DNA from: Eutypa lata
Lineage: Eukaryota; Ascomycota; Sordariomycetes; Xylariales; Diatrypaceae
Reading direction: 5' to 3'
NCBI GenBank assembly: GCA_022661535.1
Contig: JAKULF010000005.1
Span: forward strand, 3,410,001 to 3,474,000
DNA length: 64,000 nucleotides
The position numbers and the translations under genes are program-made. The notes under the pieces are model-generated. The model did not search any database and was not told where the DNA came from. It saw nothing but the letters and a program-made list of their open reading frames with translations. Positions within the stretch are counted from its first letter, which is position 1. Each line of letters opens with the position of its first letter. This document shows positions 48,549-60,961 of this stretch, piece by piece.

Positions 48549-48673
48549 TTGAAAGAGAGGTTCTCGAACCCTAGCAAAGGATGGGGCCAGCACACAGCAA
48601 TCAACATCCGCAGTGGCCAAAGCTTAGCCACATGCAATCGGAAGTCCTACAATGCCTTTAACTGGGGATAGAT
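48549..48673 (+). pseudogene. possible 3' exon remnant of a secreted-protein gene
   Basis: One frame reads KILKERFSNPSKGWGQH, then TAINIRSGQSLATCNRKS and YNAFNWG before a TAG at 48671-48673. The composition and single Cys look like the C terminus of a small secreted fungal protein. There is an AAG acceptor-like site before ATTTTG, but no upstream exon, start or signal peptide is found. Too little to assign. Confidence 0.25.
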
Positions 48674-51134
48674 CTCCCTCCCCAGGTGTTTCTACAGCCG
48701 AGATCATATAGCTGTCCAGCCCTATGACATGTGGCTCAGCAGCTACCCGTGCCGGTTCGTCCTTCGTCACACATGATTAGCGAGGTATTAACAGAGCAAA
48801 CCACATCCCCTGACCACATCTTCGGAATGAACAGCTCGGTTACTGAAATAGAAATGCAATCCCACGATTGGCTGAGTCGGTTTGGAGACAAGTCGAAAGC
48901 TAGAGGAAACAGGGGCAGCACCATAGTCGGTCATACCATCACTTATCATCACACTTATCGTGGATGTACTAATCATAACACATTTAAAATGTTCCTCTGA
49001 GACCAAATATCTGGACAACTCTGTTCCTACATTTTGGAAATCTGAAAAGGGGGTAGTTCAACGAATAGGGCTGGAAAAGACATCCAACCGGCTCGCGAGA
49101 ATATGGCCGAGTTTATAGCAACTGTGCTGATAAATACCGGTATTTCTTGAATATAGGTCATTTAATCATATTCCTTATAATTAACATGGCTACCCACCAT
49201 TCATGGTAACTTAAGCACTCAGCACATCCAAAATCATTGTAGACTGACGCCACTTCGCCGTTTATCAGATACTACTCTTTTTATATCGGATCCCGAGCCG
49301 CTGACGTGCTCGAAATGCAAGGCTTCTCATTTGCGGAAGGACGCCCTGTCTCAAAAATACCTTAATTTGCACTCAATCATCCTATTCTACGGATCAACCC
49401 ACCACCTGATCTAGGAAAATGAGATTACTGGTGGTAGCTATTACATCTCCTAGTATGCTGACCTCCGGAGTTCACATAGGGGGGACTATAGTAACACTAA
49501 ATATCTCGCTTAGCCAGCTAAACAAGCTATTACTAGTTAGGGAAGAGAAGACGCTAAACATGCACATATGGGCTTACCGAGTCCATAATCATTAGATCCA
49601 CCCATCCAGACTAAGATGCCGAGGCAGCTGTGGGCCGCAAGAGTCTGGTTCCAACAGTATTGCCATATCTTGCCCTACAATCTTGAACTTGACGATACTG
49701 ATTCTCAATTTGGCTCCAGGTGATGGAATGTATCACAGTATGAGTTGATTGTTTGAATGCCAAGATTTGATGCGTTTCCTGCATTCACTGTGGAGTAATG
49801 ACATGAGGTTCCCTCGCCTTGGACTCATGATACGTGGGGCTTAGCTGAAAACTCCTGTGCGCAGCTGGTATGAACGGGATGATATTCGCTATCAACCACT
49901 TTCAGGAGAGGCAGTATTAATGGTTTTGGTCTTTGGTCGTTGTACAACATGAAAGTGGCTATTGAGATAGATACTTGGGTGGCATGCTTTGTGTTCATAT
50001 CATTTTTATGAATATGACTACAATACTCGTGAATATCGTTCAATGAGATCTTCCCCTTTTTAATTTTCACTATTGATGTCTATGTATCTCTGTAATTTTG
50101 AGGCTCAAGTTGCTTCTAGGCTAAATTTGTCCCTAGGTTGACTAAAACTGCTAAATATGAACTGCCAAGTTCTTGAGGTGAGTGGCCAAAGCGGCATGGG
50201 TGCTTAGTGTTACTCTTCTAAAGACCAGGTCTTGTATCGCTTCTTTTAGCTTGGTCGCTGGGTATAATATGACGTCTATTTAGCATTGAGGTAATGATGA
50301 ATGACCGAATTCTCAGGCTGTGCAAACAATCCTTCACTGAGATCTAACCTGCCATTAGATGCCATCAACTCGGTTAAAATAAGTCCTAAATCTAACTCAG
50401 ATCTTCTTAACAACGTAAAGAGATATCCGAGATTGCTTCCTAAAACCGTGTAGCTCACCCCGCGCTACCTACTTCCTACAGGGCTGCTTCCCATATAGGT
50501 AGTATGGGGAAGCTAAGTAGCGTGACCCCAACTTGCGGGGAGCTCCATATCTTTCGTTGACGAGCAAATTCAATAAGCTCCCACCGGCATCTTCCGGCCT
50601 ACATGTGTATGTACCTCTAGTATATGTCAATACCCATCTCTAGATGGTGTGTGGGAGTTAACAGGCACAAACCAGCTTACGTATGGTCGGCCTGGTTGCA
50701 TGATACTAGAAGTACATAGCCTGCCATCATCGACGCTAAGCCTAGCTGTCAACTTCTAATCCTTTTACGGATATTGGTCGTCTAACCGACTTGCTGAAAA
50801 CTTAACTTGGATGAAGACTTTTTGGATCGTGGGGTTGTGGGGGAAGTTGGTATTCCCCAGCCGTTCAAACTGAGGGGTTCCTGGAGAATCCCTGTTGACC
50901 AAGCCTTGCAGCTATCTATGTATGCTAGATCCTGGTCTATATATGATGATACCAGAAGTAGGGAAGCAAAGAGCAGAGGTGGATGTAACATCACAATCGG
51001 ATTGACAAGCAATATATAAAGTGTCTAAATAAAAACCCTCCTGTTTAAAACCTAGATTTACCAGGAAGACTCTCCTTCTTGCTCACTACCCGTCTAATTT
51101 CGTACCATTGCATCAAAACATCGTCCTAATCAAG
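48674..51134. other. intergenic, 2.5 kb
   Basis: No supported gene. TATATAAA at 51013-51020 is a plausible core promoter element for the following permease gene (115 bp upstream of its start codon). Confidence 0.5.
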
Positions 51135-53038
51135 ATGTCAACCACAATGGACATTGATGCTGAGAAAGCAGAGGCTCATTTCGAGCAGCGCTCGCGAAAA
51201 TCACAGGACGTACACATCTCCGCCGAGGAGCGATTCGATGAAATTGAGGAGAAGAGAATCCTACGGAAGATCGACCTGCGCCTGATTACTGTCACTGGGA
51301 TTCTATACTGCATCAGTCTCATCGACCGGGCCAATATGTCTGCAGCGAATATCGCGGGCATGGCCACGGACCTACAGCTGGTCGGAAACGACTACAACGT
51401 CGCCTCGCTCGTCTTCTTCGTCACCTACACCGTCTTCCAGCCGCCCTCGACCGTCATCTGCCGCGCGCTCGGGCCCCGCCTCCACATCTCCGGCATCACG
51501 CTTCTGTGGGGCGCCGTGGTCATCGGCATGGCGTTCGTGACGAACTTCGGCGCCCTCGCGGGGCTGCGCTTGATCTTGGGAATGTATGTGGTCTACCTCG
51601 TAGCTCAACCCAGAACCCGTGGCTGGCTACTCGTTATCGCACTGAAACACGTTAACGCAATATGGCAGACTCGAAGCTGGCTTCTTCCCCTCTTGTGTTT
51701 ATCTTCTCTTTACCGTGAGTAGTTCCAGAGTTTATTCTTTTCCCTTTTGTAGCTACCTTTAGTACGTGAGGTTACTTAAAGGGGTATGTATACTCGGGAG
51801 GAAGAAATCCCGAACACCTCCCATATACCATTGAGATATCTGTCAAGAAGTACTTGCTAAGATCTAGGTATCTCAATCCAGTGGTATACACGCTTCGAGG
51901 TCGGAAAGCGGTACGCGCTTTTCTACATTGTGGGCTGCGTTGCCTCTGGAGGGGCTGGGATCCTCTCCTTCGGATTGATGCAGTTAAGCGGGAAGGCGGG
52001 CATGGCCGGTTGGCAATGGATCTTCTTCTTCGAGGGCCTACTCACGATCGTTCTTGCGATAGCCGCCTATTGGTTGCTGGTCGGGTTTCCAGATTCCAAA
52101 CAACCATCCTGGAAGTTCTTGAACGAGAGAGAGCTTGCCTGGGTTGTTAGACGTGTTAACGCGGATCGAGGTGATTCGAAGACCCCCAAGTTTGAGTGGA
52201 AGAAATTCTTCAGTGCTGGTCTTGACATCAAGATCTGGTATGTATCAAGGTCTCTTCACCAAGAGGGCTGGGGTTTGATTGCTAATATTGCTACTCTTCA
52301 GGGCTTATGCTTTGTTGTTCATGGCCAGCACTACGATGACCTATGCCTTGGCGTACTTCCTTCCCCTTATTCTTGTGCAAAATTTGGAGTTTGAAGTGGG
52401 TACGGCACAGTGTCTTGTAGCACCACCCTATGCCTTCGCCGGTCTTTTTTTATATGTGATGGGCTGGCTAGGAGATCGCTACCATGTGCGAGGACCCATT
52501 ATCGCCATTAACATGCTTGTCTCCCTCATTGGCCTACCAATTCTCGGTTGGGCTTCGAACCCTTACGTCCGCTATTTCGGCATCTTCCTTCTGACCGCAG
52601 GAGCGAATTCGAATGTACCAGTTGTCATGTCCTATCAAGCGAATAATATCCGTGGCCAATGGAAGCGCGCGTTCTGTAGTGCAACAATGGTTGGATTTGG
52701 AAGCATCGGCGGTATTGCTGGGACTCTCGTTTTCAGGTGAGTAATTCCACAAGATAGTACTCTCTCAGGCCCGCATCTGACATCATAATAGGAGTCAAGA
52801 TGCAGCAACGGGATACAAGCCTGGCTTGTATGCGTGTATTGCTGCCTGTGTCTTGATTATCACCATCACAGGTCTCTGTGACCTAAAATTTTATTTCGAG
52901 AACAAGAAAGCGGACCGAGGCGAGAAAGAACTTGAAACTTATGATGTAAGCCACAACTCTTCCGCCATATGCTTTATAGAGATCTGACTAATATTCCTAT
53001 AGGATGACTATACTCCTGGGTTCCGTTACACATTATGA
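51135..53038 (+). CDS. MFS permease, Dal5/allantoate (anion:cation symporter) family
   Basis: 491 aa. Exons 51135-51583, 51669-51714, 51882-52237, 52302-52736, 52792-52945, 53003-53038. Family features in order: cytosolic N terminus, RKIDLRLITVTGILYCISLI then DRANMSAANIAGM (TM1 and the DRxN motif), LGMILEAGFFPS formed across intron 1 (with a 46-nt micro-exon), LLFTWYTRFEVGKR across intron 2, GWQWIFFFEGLLTI, the long central cytosolic loop, and GWLGDRYHVRGP. Twelve TM segments expected. Relatives (Dal5, Tna1, Vht1, Fen2) carry small organic anions or vitamins such as allantoate, nicotinate or pantothenate; the substrate cannot be told here. The first in-frame ATG follows an open TTG codon upstream, so 51135 is used. 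Confidence 0.9.
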
Positions 53039-53512
53039 AAGCAGATTGAAGCAGAGAAAGTTGAAGTAGATTAATATTAGGCACAACATAAGATTCAAGA
53101 CTAGAGCTCTGAGTGAGAACAGGTATCAGGAATATGAATAGAAGCTTGCACAGAAGTGTATTTCGATGATCGCAAATAGAGTGGACAACTAGTTGAATCA
53201 AAACAATATGGTTGACATCACAGCAGAATCACTTAATATCAGAGCAAACCTCAGTTTCTCAACAGCGTCTCATTAAGACGCTACCGAAAGTAATAAAATT
53301 AACCTATATTCTATAGGCTAATTTGGTTGTGCACATCTATGACATACCTCGGTAGTCATGATCCTACACACCTAAGGCGCAAAACCTGTGCAAAACCCAC
53401 ACATACATCCCCACAGAGTGGCTCTAACTCCTAAGTGAAGCTAGGTAAAGTCAACCGGACGAAATAGCACAACTCCCACTTCACTCCCCTATCCATCAAC
53501 GCCATGAATCCT
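53039..53512. other. intergenic between convergent genes
   Basis: 3' flanks of the permease and the Ser/Gly/Pro-rich protein genes. Nothing else seen. Confidence 0.55.
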
Positions 53513-54559
53513 TCAATGCTTCTCAGGCTCATCGTCGCATGCTCCATCCTTACTCCGCTCGTAGACCTGTTTAGTAGTTATCAACCTCTGGCGGCTGATT
53601 TCCCAGCGAAGGATGGCCTGCATGTCGTCTTTGACCATGGTAGACCAGAGATCACTAGAGGGGAAAGTGAGAAGAAAGCTAGTTAGTCAAACTGTAAGGA
53701 GGGTAGGATTGAAAAGTAGTAGGTGGAAGCCAAAGAGAACTAAGAGGACGAAGTGTGAATATCAATCAGAAGGGAGAACTTACTAGAGCTCTGCAAAAGA
53801 GAAGGTGAAGCCGTCTTTGTTCATTTGACCACAGATCATCTCCCAGTTAAGCGCGTTGCCCTGGCCTCTCATGGGGTTGACTATGGATTCACGGTCCAGG
53901 GTCGTCATGATGAAGACGAGACGCAGCATGGCGCGATATCTAGTGTCGGCTGCCTCGGCTGCCGCCCTGGCCGCCGCAGTGGCCTCCGAGACGATTCGGC
54001 CCTGAGATCCGGATGAAGCGAGTTGGCCACTGGTGCCGATAGGCGGGGTGCCCGAGCCAGTGCGTTGGTGACCGCTGCCAGAGCGAGAGTGGCTGACGAC
54101 GTGCTCTGGGATGGCGCGCTGTAGGGTGGGCGACTGTTGGACAGGGGGCGACGACGGCATGCCTTGGGGGCTTTTAGTTGAGCCGGATTGAGCCAGGCCA
54201 CCCGCAGAGAGACGATGATTGTGACTGCCAGAACGAACTCTGCCACTCATGCTTCCAGTTGATTCAGAAGTGGGTAGAGCTCCGGCGCCGGCACCGCCAG
54301 AGGGGCGAGACTGGTGGCTGGGAGACTGGCTGACGTTGCCGCCAGGTCCAGGTGGAGATAGGGCGGAGAGGCGGCGTCCATGGCTAGTGCCGGTTGAGCC
54401 GGGAGTGACAGTTGGGCCAGGTCCGGCAGAACCCCAGGCTTGATGGCCTGGAACATTGCTTCCAGACGGCGAGCGAGAGTGGGCAGCTGCCCCGGCAAAG
54501 CTTTGGGGATGACGAGAAGTCGGGGTGGTGTTGTCCTTTTTGTCGTTAGGGGAAGACAT
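53513..54559 (-). CDS. Ser/Gly/Pro-rich protein with conserved-looking helical C terminus, unknown function
   Basis: 305 aa, exons 54559-53784 and 53654-53513. The first 180 residues are low-complexity Ser/Gly/Pro/His/Gln, likely disordered. The last 120 are well-ordered in composition: EATAAARAAAEAADTRYRAM, then LVFIMTTLDRESIVNP, NALNWEMICGQMNKDGFTFS and, from exon 2, FAELYDLWSTMVKDDMQAIL. The frame closes at 53783 if unspliced (TAG inside the GTAAGT donor); splicing to 53654 continues with clearly protein-like sequence, so exon 2 is real. The opposite-strand frame at 53504-53686 is its shadow. A TG-dinucleotide run (about 54650-54672) lies just upstream. No known domain recognised. Confidence 0.68.
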
Positions 54560-55798
54560 GATTGATGAAGTTGGGTTGGGTTATGCACACAATAAACCAA
54601 TGATCGTATGAGTAGGGGAAGATGATGGTGTTAGGGGATGGTGATGATATTGGTGTGTGTGGGTGTGTGTGTGATGAGAAGAAGTTTCAAAGTTGTCTGG
54701 AGAGGTGGGAGAACCGGCTTAAATACATTCATCCTAGCTGAGCCCCTCAGGAAACGTTCTATGATTCCGTGGTGACTGAGATTGGTCGCCTAGCAATAAT
54801 TCTTGCTGGGCAACAATGCTCGTGCCTCAAAGAGATGTTTGAAACTTTTTATCTCGCAAGGAACACACGTTGCGAATGAACGACACTTACTTGTTAGAGC
54901 GAGGCAGAATGTCCCAGTTATGACCAAGACATCAACGTCTTTATCCCTATGCTAGTCAACGAACATGATTTGATTTCCCACTGAAAAAGAGATAGCAACC
55001 AATAGAAAAATGTGTTGATAACTAGGCAAAATTTTCACAATGGCTACTATAAGGACAAGGGGTAATGTATAGCTACAGAAACTATCATGTTTTCGTAGGG
55101 GCACCTACTGAGTCATTAAGAGATTTGTGGTTACTCGAACTTCATATCTTCGGTTTACCTGAAATCCTCCAGTCTCTAAATCCTCTGTTTCTAACTTTCT
55201 ACATCTACTTTTTGCCATTCCGAGGCAACTGCTCGAAAATATCGAGGGGTGGCATACCTATGGTGATGGGAACTCTGACTGCTCTCAGGTTGCGCTAGAT
55301 GATTTTCAACCTCAAGCTTATCCGTATAAGGCAGCAGTATTCTTCCAAGGTAAAGGGAATGACACTGATTCCGAGGAAACCAACGACCTTGGTCTCATTT
55401 TTACGTAAGGCGTCGACCCTGCCCTTTGTTTCATCCACGTGGCTTTTGGTTTCTATCCTCAAGCAAGCATCTATCATTTTCTAACTATATAGTACGTCGT
55501 GCTCATGCAATGTGTTCTTGTTGTCAATTTCATAATGCCTTAGAACTGGGACTATGGAATAACGATATCGTATTCTAGGCACAATACTTCAGGTAAATGT
55601 ACACATTTGAGTATACGTCATAACATAATAAATCATATACTTATCATATACAGTTGAAGCAATGAACCATTGTTATAGCGTCTATAGCTAATATTTCGAT
55701 TATATTATCTAGCCAACGATGCCATCCCCTCCTTCAACCTATCCTCATTTTTACCGACAACCTGATCATTTCCTCTAATCTAATGTTTTTGTTTCGTA
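54560..55798. other. intergenic, 1.2 kb
   Basis: Between two minus-strand genes. Overlapping opposite frames at 55295-55484 are not supported by any motif. Confidence 0.5.
54650..54672. repeat. (TG)n microsatellite
   Basis: Short TG-repeat run with one G insertion, about 90 bp upstream of the Ser/Gly/Pro-rich protein start. Confidence 0.85.
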
Positions 55799-57586
55799 TT
55801 ATCTTTGATTCCATGCATTGACGTCATGTGTGGCCTGGTTCGGGTAATATGTCATGTCCGATGCAGGGAGCTCCATGTACGCACCACCACCTTGATATTG
55901 CTGATAGGGAGTGCCGCTCATTTCAACTGGACGCCCATCTGGCGGCAACTCCGCGAGTCCATTTTGGGGTTCTAATTCCGTGAAATATTTCACAGGTTCA
56001 GGCGCCGGGTAGCCGTTGGCAGGCGAGCCTACAGTGGCAGAACTGTCGTACGTGGGTTCCGCCGCTTTTTGGGATCGTCTTCGCATTAGGAAGAATACTA
56101 CACCGATGGCTACGAGGGCGGCGCCACCAACCCCGACTCCAACCCCGACGCCAATGGCTGTAGTGTTTGTTGTGCCATTGCTCTCATCTTGCTCGCTGGT
56201 TGACTCGCCAGTTGGCGTGTCAGCTGCTGTAATTCCAGATGTCGCTGATGTTGACTGGAAACCCGCCGCTGCGGAGAACGAGCCCGTGGTAGTTGGTAGT
56301 TCAGTCACGGAACCGGTTGTCGAGACTGCGCGCGTAAGTTGGCTCGAGACAGCCACTGTCGAAGGTATGGGTGCCGACACTCCAGCAAATGCGACAATGT
56401 TGGTAGCCGTGCTCTCGGGGTTGGGAGTCGCTACAGCGAACTTCATGTTTGCCAAATCAAAGACTGCGTAGACGTTCTGCAGGAAAGCTTCGCCAAGATA
56501 GTAGTTCCTCGGGTTCGTCTCGTTATAGACCAAGAAGAGGCAGTTATCCCCGAGGCCGGACGGCGGAGCCACAAGACTGCGCATAGGTACGGAAACCGCC
56601 GGTCCTTCGTCGCTAGCGAGACGGAATGTGAAGGAGCCCTCGCTTTCTTTCATCGAACAAGGGACGGTAGGTGCGCCTAAATCGGACCAGTATTCCGCCC
56701 CAGCAACTTCCCACATGTTAAACGCCAGCTCTGAAGGGACATTCAAAGCCGGCCTCCCAACCCAGATACCCGTGGACACTGGAAGACCACCTGCCAGGGT
56801 GTCCAAACCGCTCGAGCTGTTAGCCTGGACGGACGCGAGGGTGACGACGGTGCGATAATCATCACCACCAGTATAATAACAATCCAGACTCAGCAGATCG
56901 CCAGTGTACCTCTCCGTATCTATTGCACCGAATAGAATGCTCCCATTGGAAGCATCCACATCACCAAGTGAGAGGCTGTAAGCGTTGGTGACCCCCGCAC
57001 CTTGATACACCAGCTGGGTCATTACGCCCCAGACGGACTCATTACTTGCTGGCGGTTTAAACTGGAGCCCTAAAACACCCCAAGGGTTCACCAATTCATA
57101 GGCGAGGCCCATCGTCAGGTTTACCTCGGAGAGGTCGCCTACATTTAATAAATCTGTGAACCAAATGCCCGTGGTTCCCGGGACAGCAAGGGTCGAAAAG
57201 TCGGTCATGTCCGTAGAATTTGCGTAAGTGGATGACATTTCAACATTGACTAGTATACTATGAGCCAAAACGCTTTATGCCGAGTAAGAAACAGCTATCA
57301 ACTCACAACTGCCATGTTCACAGCTTCCTTCATCACAGGTCGATGAGTTAGATGCAGGTACCCAGCTGTAAAAGGTATCACTGCGAACCTGGAACGTCAT
57401 GGTCTGTGACTCGCCGAGGGAGATCTCGAGAAAGTAGCCTTCGCCGCTACTGTGGACCAACTCGAACGCCTTCTGCCCATCTTCCCTCAATTGTAAAGAT
57501 CGAGAGTGCAGATCCGGCTGGGACCAGCCCCGTAGCGAGCCAGATACGGCACTCGAAAATAGCGTGACGAGAGCCAGGTGCTTCAT
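55799..57586 (-). CDS. membrane-anchored pepsin-fold protein, probably catalytically inactive
   Basis: 576 aa, exons 57586-57307 and 57249-55799. Signal peptide MKHLALVTLFSSAVSGS. Pepsin-like architecture: GYFLEISLGESQTMTFQVRSD, Cys-rich loop CDEGSCEHGSF, FNVEMSSTYANST (typical 'F.p..SST' after splicing), YSLSLGDVDASNGSILFGAI, and NYYLGEAFLQNVYAVFDLAN. The first active-site motif D-T-G-S is replaced by DTFYSW (Asp70 kept, Gly lost) and the second by STG (Ser252 in place of Asp), so both catalytic positions are damaged. A Ser/Thr-rich stalk (about 387-457) leads to one TM helix (458-482) and an 80-90-residue cytosolic tail with RRR stop-transfer. The whole reading frame is intact, arguing for a non-proteolytic role such as binding or sensing rather than for decay. 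Confidence 0.82.
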
Positions 57587-58882
57587 GATGGCGTGCTGGA
57601 CGTTCCGAGGAGTGAATAGGTAGGTGCAGCAGAAAATCAACAGAAGATTAAAAATCGGCCACAGGCTGTCCATATGACTAAGTAAATAAACTCTAGGGCA
57701 TGTGCTGTGCCGCAATGCTGCAGCTTAATTGAGACGCGCCCTCCTTGTAGGTATCTATGCTGACGATCTGGACCTGATGGAGTAAGGCGACCTGGTTTGA
57801 TATCCACGAGCTAGTTGCAATATTGGTTCCAAAAGCGAGTAAGGCCCCCCTTGTAAGCGCGATGATTGGGCACGAAGTTATATCCAGTAATAAGCCCCAC
57901 TACAACGTCACTCAAGACTATGGCACGATGTTGGCATCACCGCTGCACCGACTTTCTGAACTAGATAATAGATGGAAATGCTAGAGTGAAGAGCTCCCAA
58001 ATGGCTCGGGAGGATGTTCCACGGCAAGACTTGTGATGAAGCACATTTCCAGTGAGAAATTGCCAAACCAGATAGTCGGAGAAGAGCTCCTATCGACTTT
58101 AGCTAGAATTCATTAGAGGCTAGTTAGTTAGTTACCTAAACTAATAATAGCACATTCACTTCATGCTGGGAACAAGTGTTCAGCATCTCAAGGTAGTTAG
58201 ACGGATCCGCCTTATGGGGCTGTTATGGGGCGGTTGTAGGGCTGTAACTATGCGCAGATTGGAGAGAATGTCACCGTGAATCGGTTAGTTAGCGTAGGAT
58301 TTTCCTGAAACTCACTATTGACATTTCGCAGCATAAAGTGCTTGTAATAAACATGTCATGTATAGATGCCATAAGCAACGAAGCTTTCATACATATATGC
58401 CACGGTCGATACTACTCTTTAATAAGGCACTTAAACCAAACGACAATGTTCCTACTACAGCGAGATGTGCTCTTAAAACCGTTGAAGAAACTATGTAGTG
58501 CTACGGATACACTATCCGCTTGCCTTGCAACTAATTAAACCCTGGTCAAAAAAGGACTCTGCATAGGCCTAGCATGGGGGCTGTCCACTTAAGAATACAA
58601 CCTAAACTAAAATGGACTCTCAGCTGAACTCGCTGGCAGGGCAGCACAGGGCGAGTAAAACCTTCCCCTGATGAGATTCTTGGCCCCCAATACACTGAAT
58701 GGAACCCTAGATCTTGCTTTCGGAATTGAGGCGTGTATCATCGATTCACCTGAAACGTGCAGAATGTACGTAGATAGCTATCCGAGTCGAGACTCAATGG
58801 ACGATTTCATGAGACGCCATGATATATACATAGTTTCCCTCAGCCATTTAACTAACGTGAACGCAACTCAACTGAGGAAAAA
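57587..58882. other. intergenic, 1.3 kb
   Basis: Shared upstream region of the divergent aspartic-protease-like and HET genes. No gene recognised. Confidence 0.55.
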
Positions 58883-60961
58883 ATGGAATCTTGGAACGCT
58901 GATATTACCTCGCTGCTCTATCGTCCATTGGAGGGCGATCTTCCCTTACGCCTGCTCAGGCTTGGAGCCGGACAGCCGGGGCAGCCCATTGACTGCGAGC
59001 TTGTACCCACGGATCTCGGAGACGCAGCTGAGAAATATGAGGCCACTTCGTACACATGGGGATCTCCCGAGAACCCACAGACAATTGCCTGCAATGGGGC
59101 CAGCATGAAGATTCAGAAGAACGCCTTTGATATGCTGAACGGTATACGTTGGCCGGACCGTCCGCGGACCATATGGATCGATGCCATATGCATAGACCAA
59201 TCGAACATCGACGAGCGCGCCTCACAAGTGTGCATGATGAGCGACATATACCGCCAGGCGAAGAATGTCCTCGTTTGGCTTGGGCCCCCCGATGAACATA
59301 GCAGGATCGCGATCGAGTACGCCAGTACGTTGGATCACGGGGCTCTCTTGAAAGAATACACGGCAGTAGTCGATGCGGTGGGTGATTATCTGCAAGAGTC
59401 TGCTTTTCGGGGCAAAACTTACTTCTTTGACGAGCCCGACCACACCGGGGAGTTCAAGAGTCTCGCGGTCGCGATCCTGAAGTTCCTTCAGCGACCCTGG
59501 TTTAACCGGGTCTGGATCCAGCAGGAGGCAGCGCTGTGCCACAACACGCAAGTGTTCTGTGGGGCGGACTCCATCAGGTGGGATCAGCTCTTCTCGCTGG
59601 CCTGGGTAATGCACCCGAGGCAAGCCGGGGGCTATCCGCATTACGTCGAGGACATTCTCGGGACCGTCTTCCATAACCTGTCAGCCGTACTCGAAATCCA
59701 GAAATTCAGGGGTCGCATATTCAATGCCATGTACGGTACGGATCGCACCAATATCTACCTACTCCAAACGTTGGGGAGCGCTCGTCGGTTCGGGGCAACG
59801 GATCCCCGCGACAAAGTCTTTGCTCTACAAAACCTCGCGACCGACGCGGACGATTGGGTTGAAGTAGACTACCGCGTACCTTGGCAAATCATCTACCTGG
59901 AGGTCGCCCGCATCTGTTTGGACAATGGCTGGCTGGACTTCTTGGACGCTGCCGGGAAGTCACGGCATGGGCCAGGTAGTGTGCTCCCTTCCTGGGCGCC
60001 GGACTATCAAGGAGGTAGTGATCGCGATTCTTCGATAAGGGAGCACTCCTCGTGGATGCCCGGTGGTGGGATCCCAGGGTTGGGAATGTCACGGCCAGAT
60101 TCCATCGGGACTATTCATCAGCTCCCGAAGTCCCACAAACGGAAGTTTCCCTTGCCCCAAGAGATCAAGAGCTTCAAAGGTACCCGGAAGCAACTTCTTC
60201 AGAGTTATGCAAGTGTCAAGTGCACTATGTCCGACGAAATCGTATATCTGAGCAAGGTCTACGATGAAATGCCCTTGGACGGCAAGGATTCTAGCACTAG
60301 TGTGTATCTTCACCTGATCAATGAAGACTTACGACATTTAGAAACACTCAACTCACAAATGTACTTGAACGACGAGTCCGTATCCGATGCTTATAAGTTA
60401 ACGTTCATACTCGGTCGAGATGCCGAAGGGAATATCGTAGACTCGGACTTTATTCAAAGCAATTGGGATAATTGGATCCAATGGATGGAAAGCGGCAGTC
60501 CGGACGAGTGGCAGGGTGAGCGCAAGTCTCCATTGGTAGAGCCTTGCTTCCGGGCGTCCCGTGTCGCCGACCAGTTCCGTTTTGCGATAACTAAACATGG
60601 TTATTTCTGCCTTGTTACGTGTTTCGCCGAGCTCCATGACGAGGTCGCCATCTTTCCGGGATATCAACTTGGTGTTGTCATTCGTCCATGGAACCCTTCG
60701 CTGGGCGATCGACCCCAGGCTCGAGATACAGAGTATCATGAGTTCATTGGGGATGCGTATATACACGGGATGATGAGGAATGAAGCACAATGCATCATAG
60801 ACGAGTTTGGGTGCAAGTACAAGCCCTCGGAATCGCAGTGGACCAAAATCGCCAAGGCATCAGATTCGGGGAACGGCGAAGGTTGGGAGACCCTCGGTTT
60901 TAGTGGTAATTACTCGCGGATATTGCCTACATTAGGTCTTCGTCGTGTAAAGTTGGTTTAA
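58883..60961 (+). CDS. HET (heterokaryon incompatibility) domain protein
   Basis: 692 aa in one exon; ATG in good context (AAAAATGG). The HET domain covers about residues 50-250 with the three hallmark blocks: YEATSYTWG (52-60), IWIDAICIDQ (97-106) and ERASQVCMMSDIYRQAKNVL then VWLG (111-134). It is followed by FLQRPWFNRVWIQQEAALC and later ATDPRDKVFALQNLA. The C-terminal half has no recognised domain; no NACHT, WD or ankyrin repeats are seen. HET proteins trigger cell death on fusion of incompatible strains in studied cases; most family members are uncharacterised. No adjacent incompatibility partner (for example a STAND NLR or Sec9-like gene) is present in the window. Confidence 0.93.
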   Translation: MESWNADITSLLYRPLEGDLPLRLLRLGAGQPGQPIDCELVPTDLGDAAEKYEATSYTWGSPENPQTIACNGASMKIQKNAFDMLNGIRWPDRPRTIWIDAICIDQSNIDERASQVCMMSDIYRQAKNVLVWLGPPDEHSRIAIEYASTLDHGALLKEYTAVVDAVGDYLQESAFRGKTYFFDEPDHTGEFKSLAVAILKFLQRPWFNRVWIQQEAALCHNTQVFCGADSIRWDQLFSLAWVMHPRQAGGYPHYVEDILGTVFHNLSAVLEIQKFRGRIFNAMYGTDRTNIYLLQTLGSARRFGATDPRDKVFALQNLATDADDWVEVDYRVPWQIIYLEVARICLDNGWLDFLDAAGKSRHGPGSVLPSWAPDYQGGSDRDSSIREHSSWMPGGGIPGLGMSRPDSIGTIHQLPKSHKRKFPLPQEIKSFKGTRKQLLQSYASVKCTMSDEIVYLSKVYDEMPLDGKDSSTSVYLHLINEDLRHLETLNSQMYLNDESVSDAYKLTFILGRDAEGNIVDSDFIQSNWDNWIQWMESGSPDEWQGERKSPLVEPCFRASRVADQFRFAITKHGYFCLVTCFAELHDEVAIFPGYQLGVVIRPWNPSLGDRPQARDTEYHEFIGDAYIHGMMRNEAQCIIDEFGCKYKPSESQWTKIAKASDSGNGEGWETLGFSGNYSRILPTLGLRRVKLV

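Noticed and set aside
53504..53686. Plus-strand 60-codon frame with a signal-peptide-like start
   Set aside because: It lies opposite exon 2 of the Ser/Gly/Pro-rich protein gene, whose splice-restored frame is much better supported.
56016..56471. Plus-strand 151-codon frame rich in Val/Pro/Thr
   Set aside because: Shadow of the low-complexity stalk and TM region of the pepsin-like gene on the other strand.
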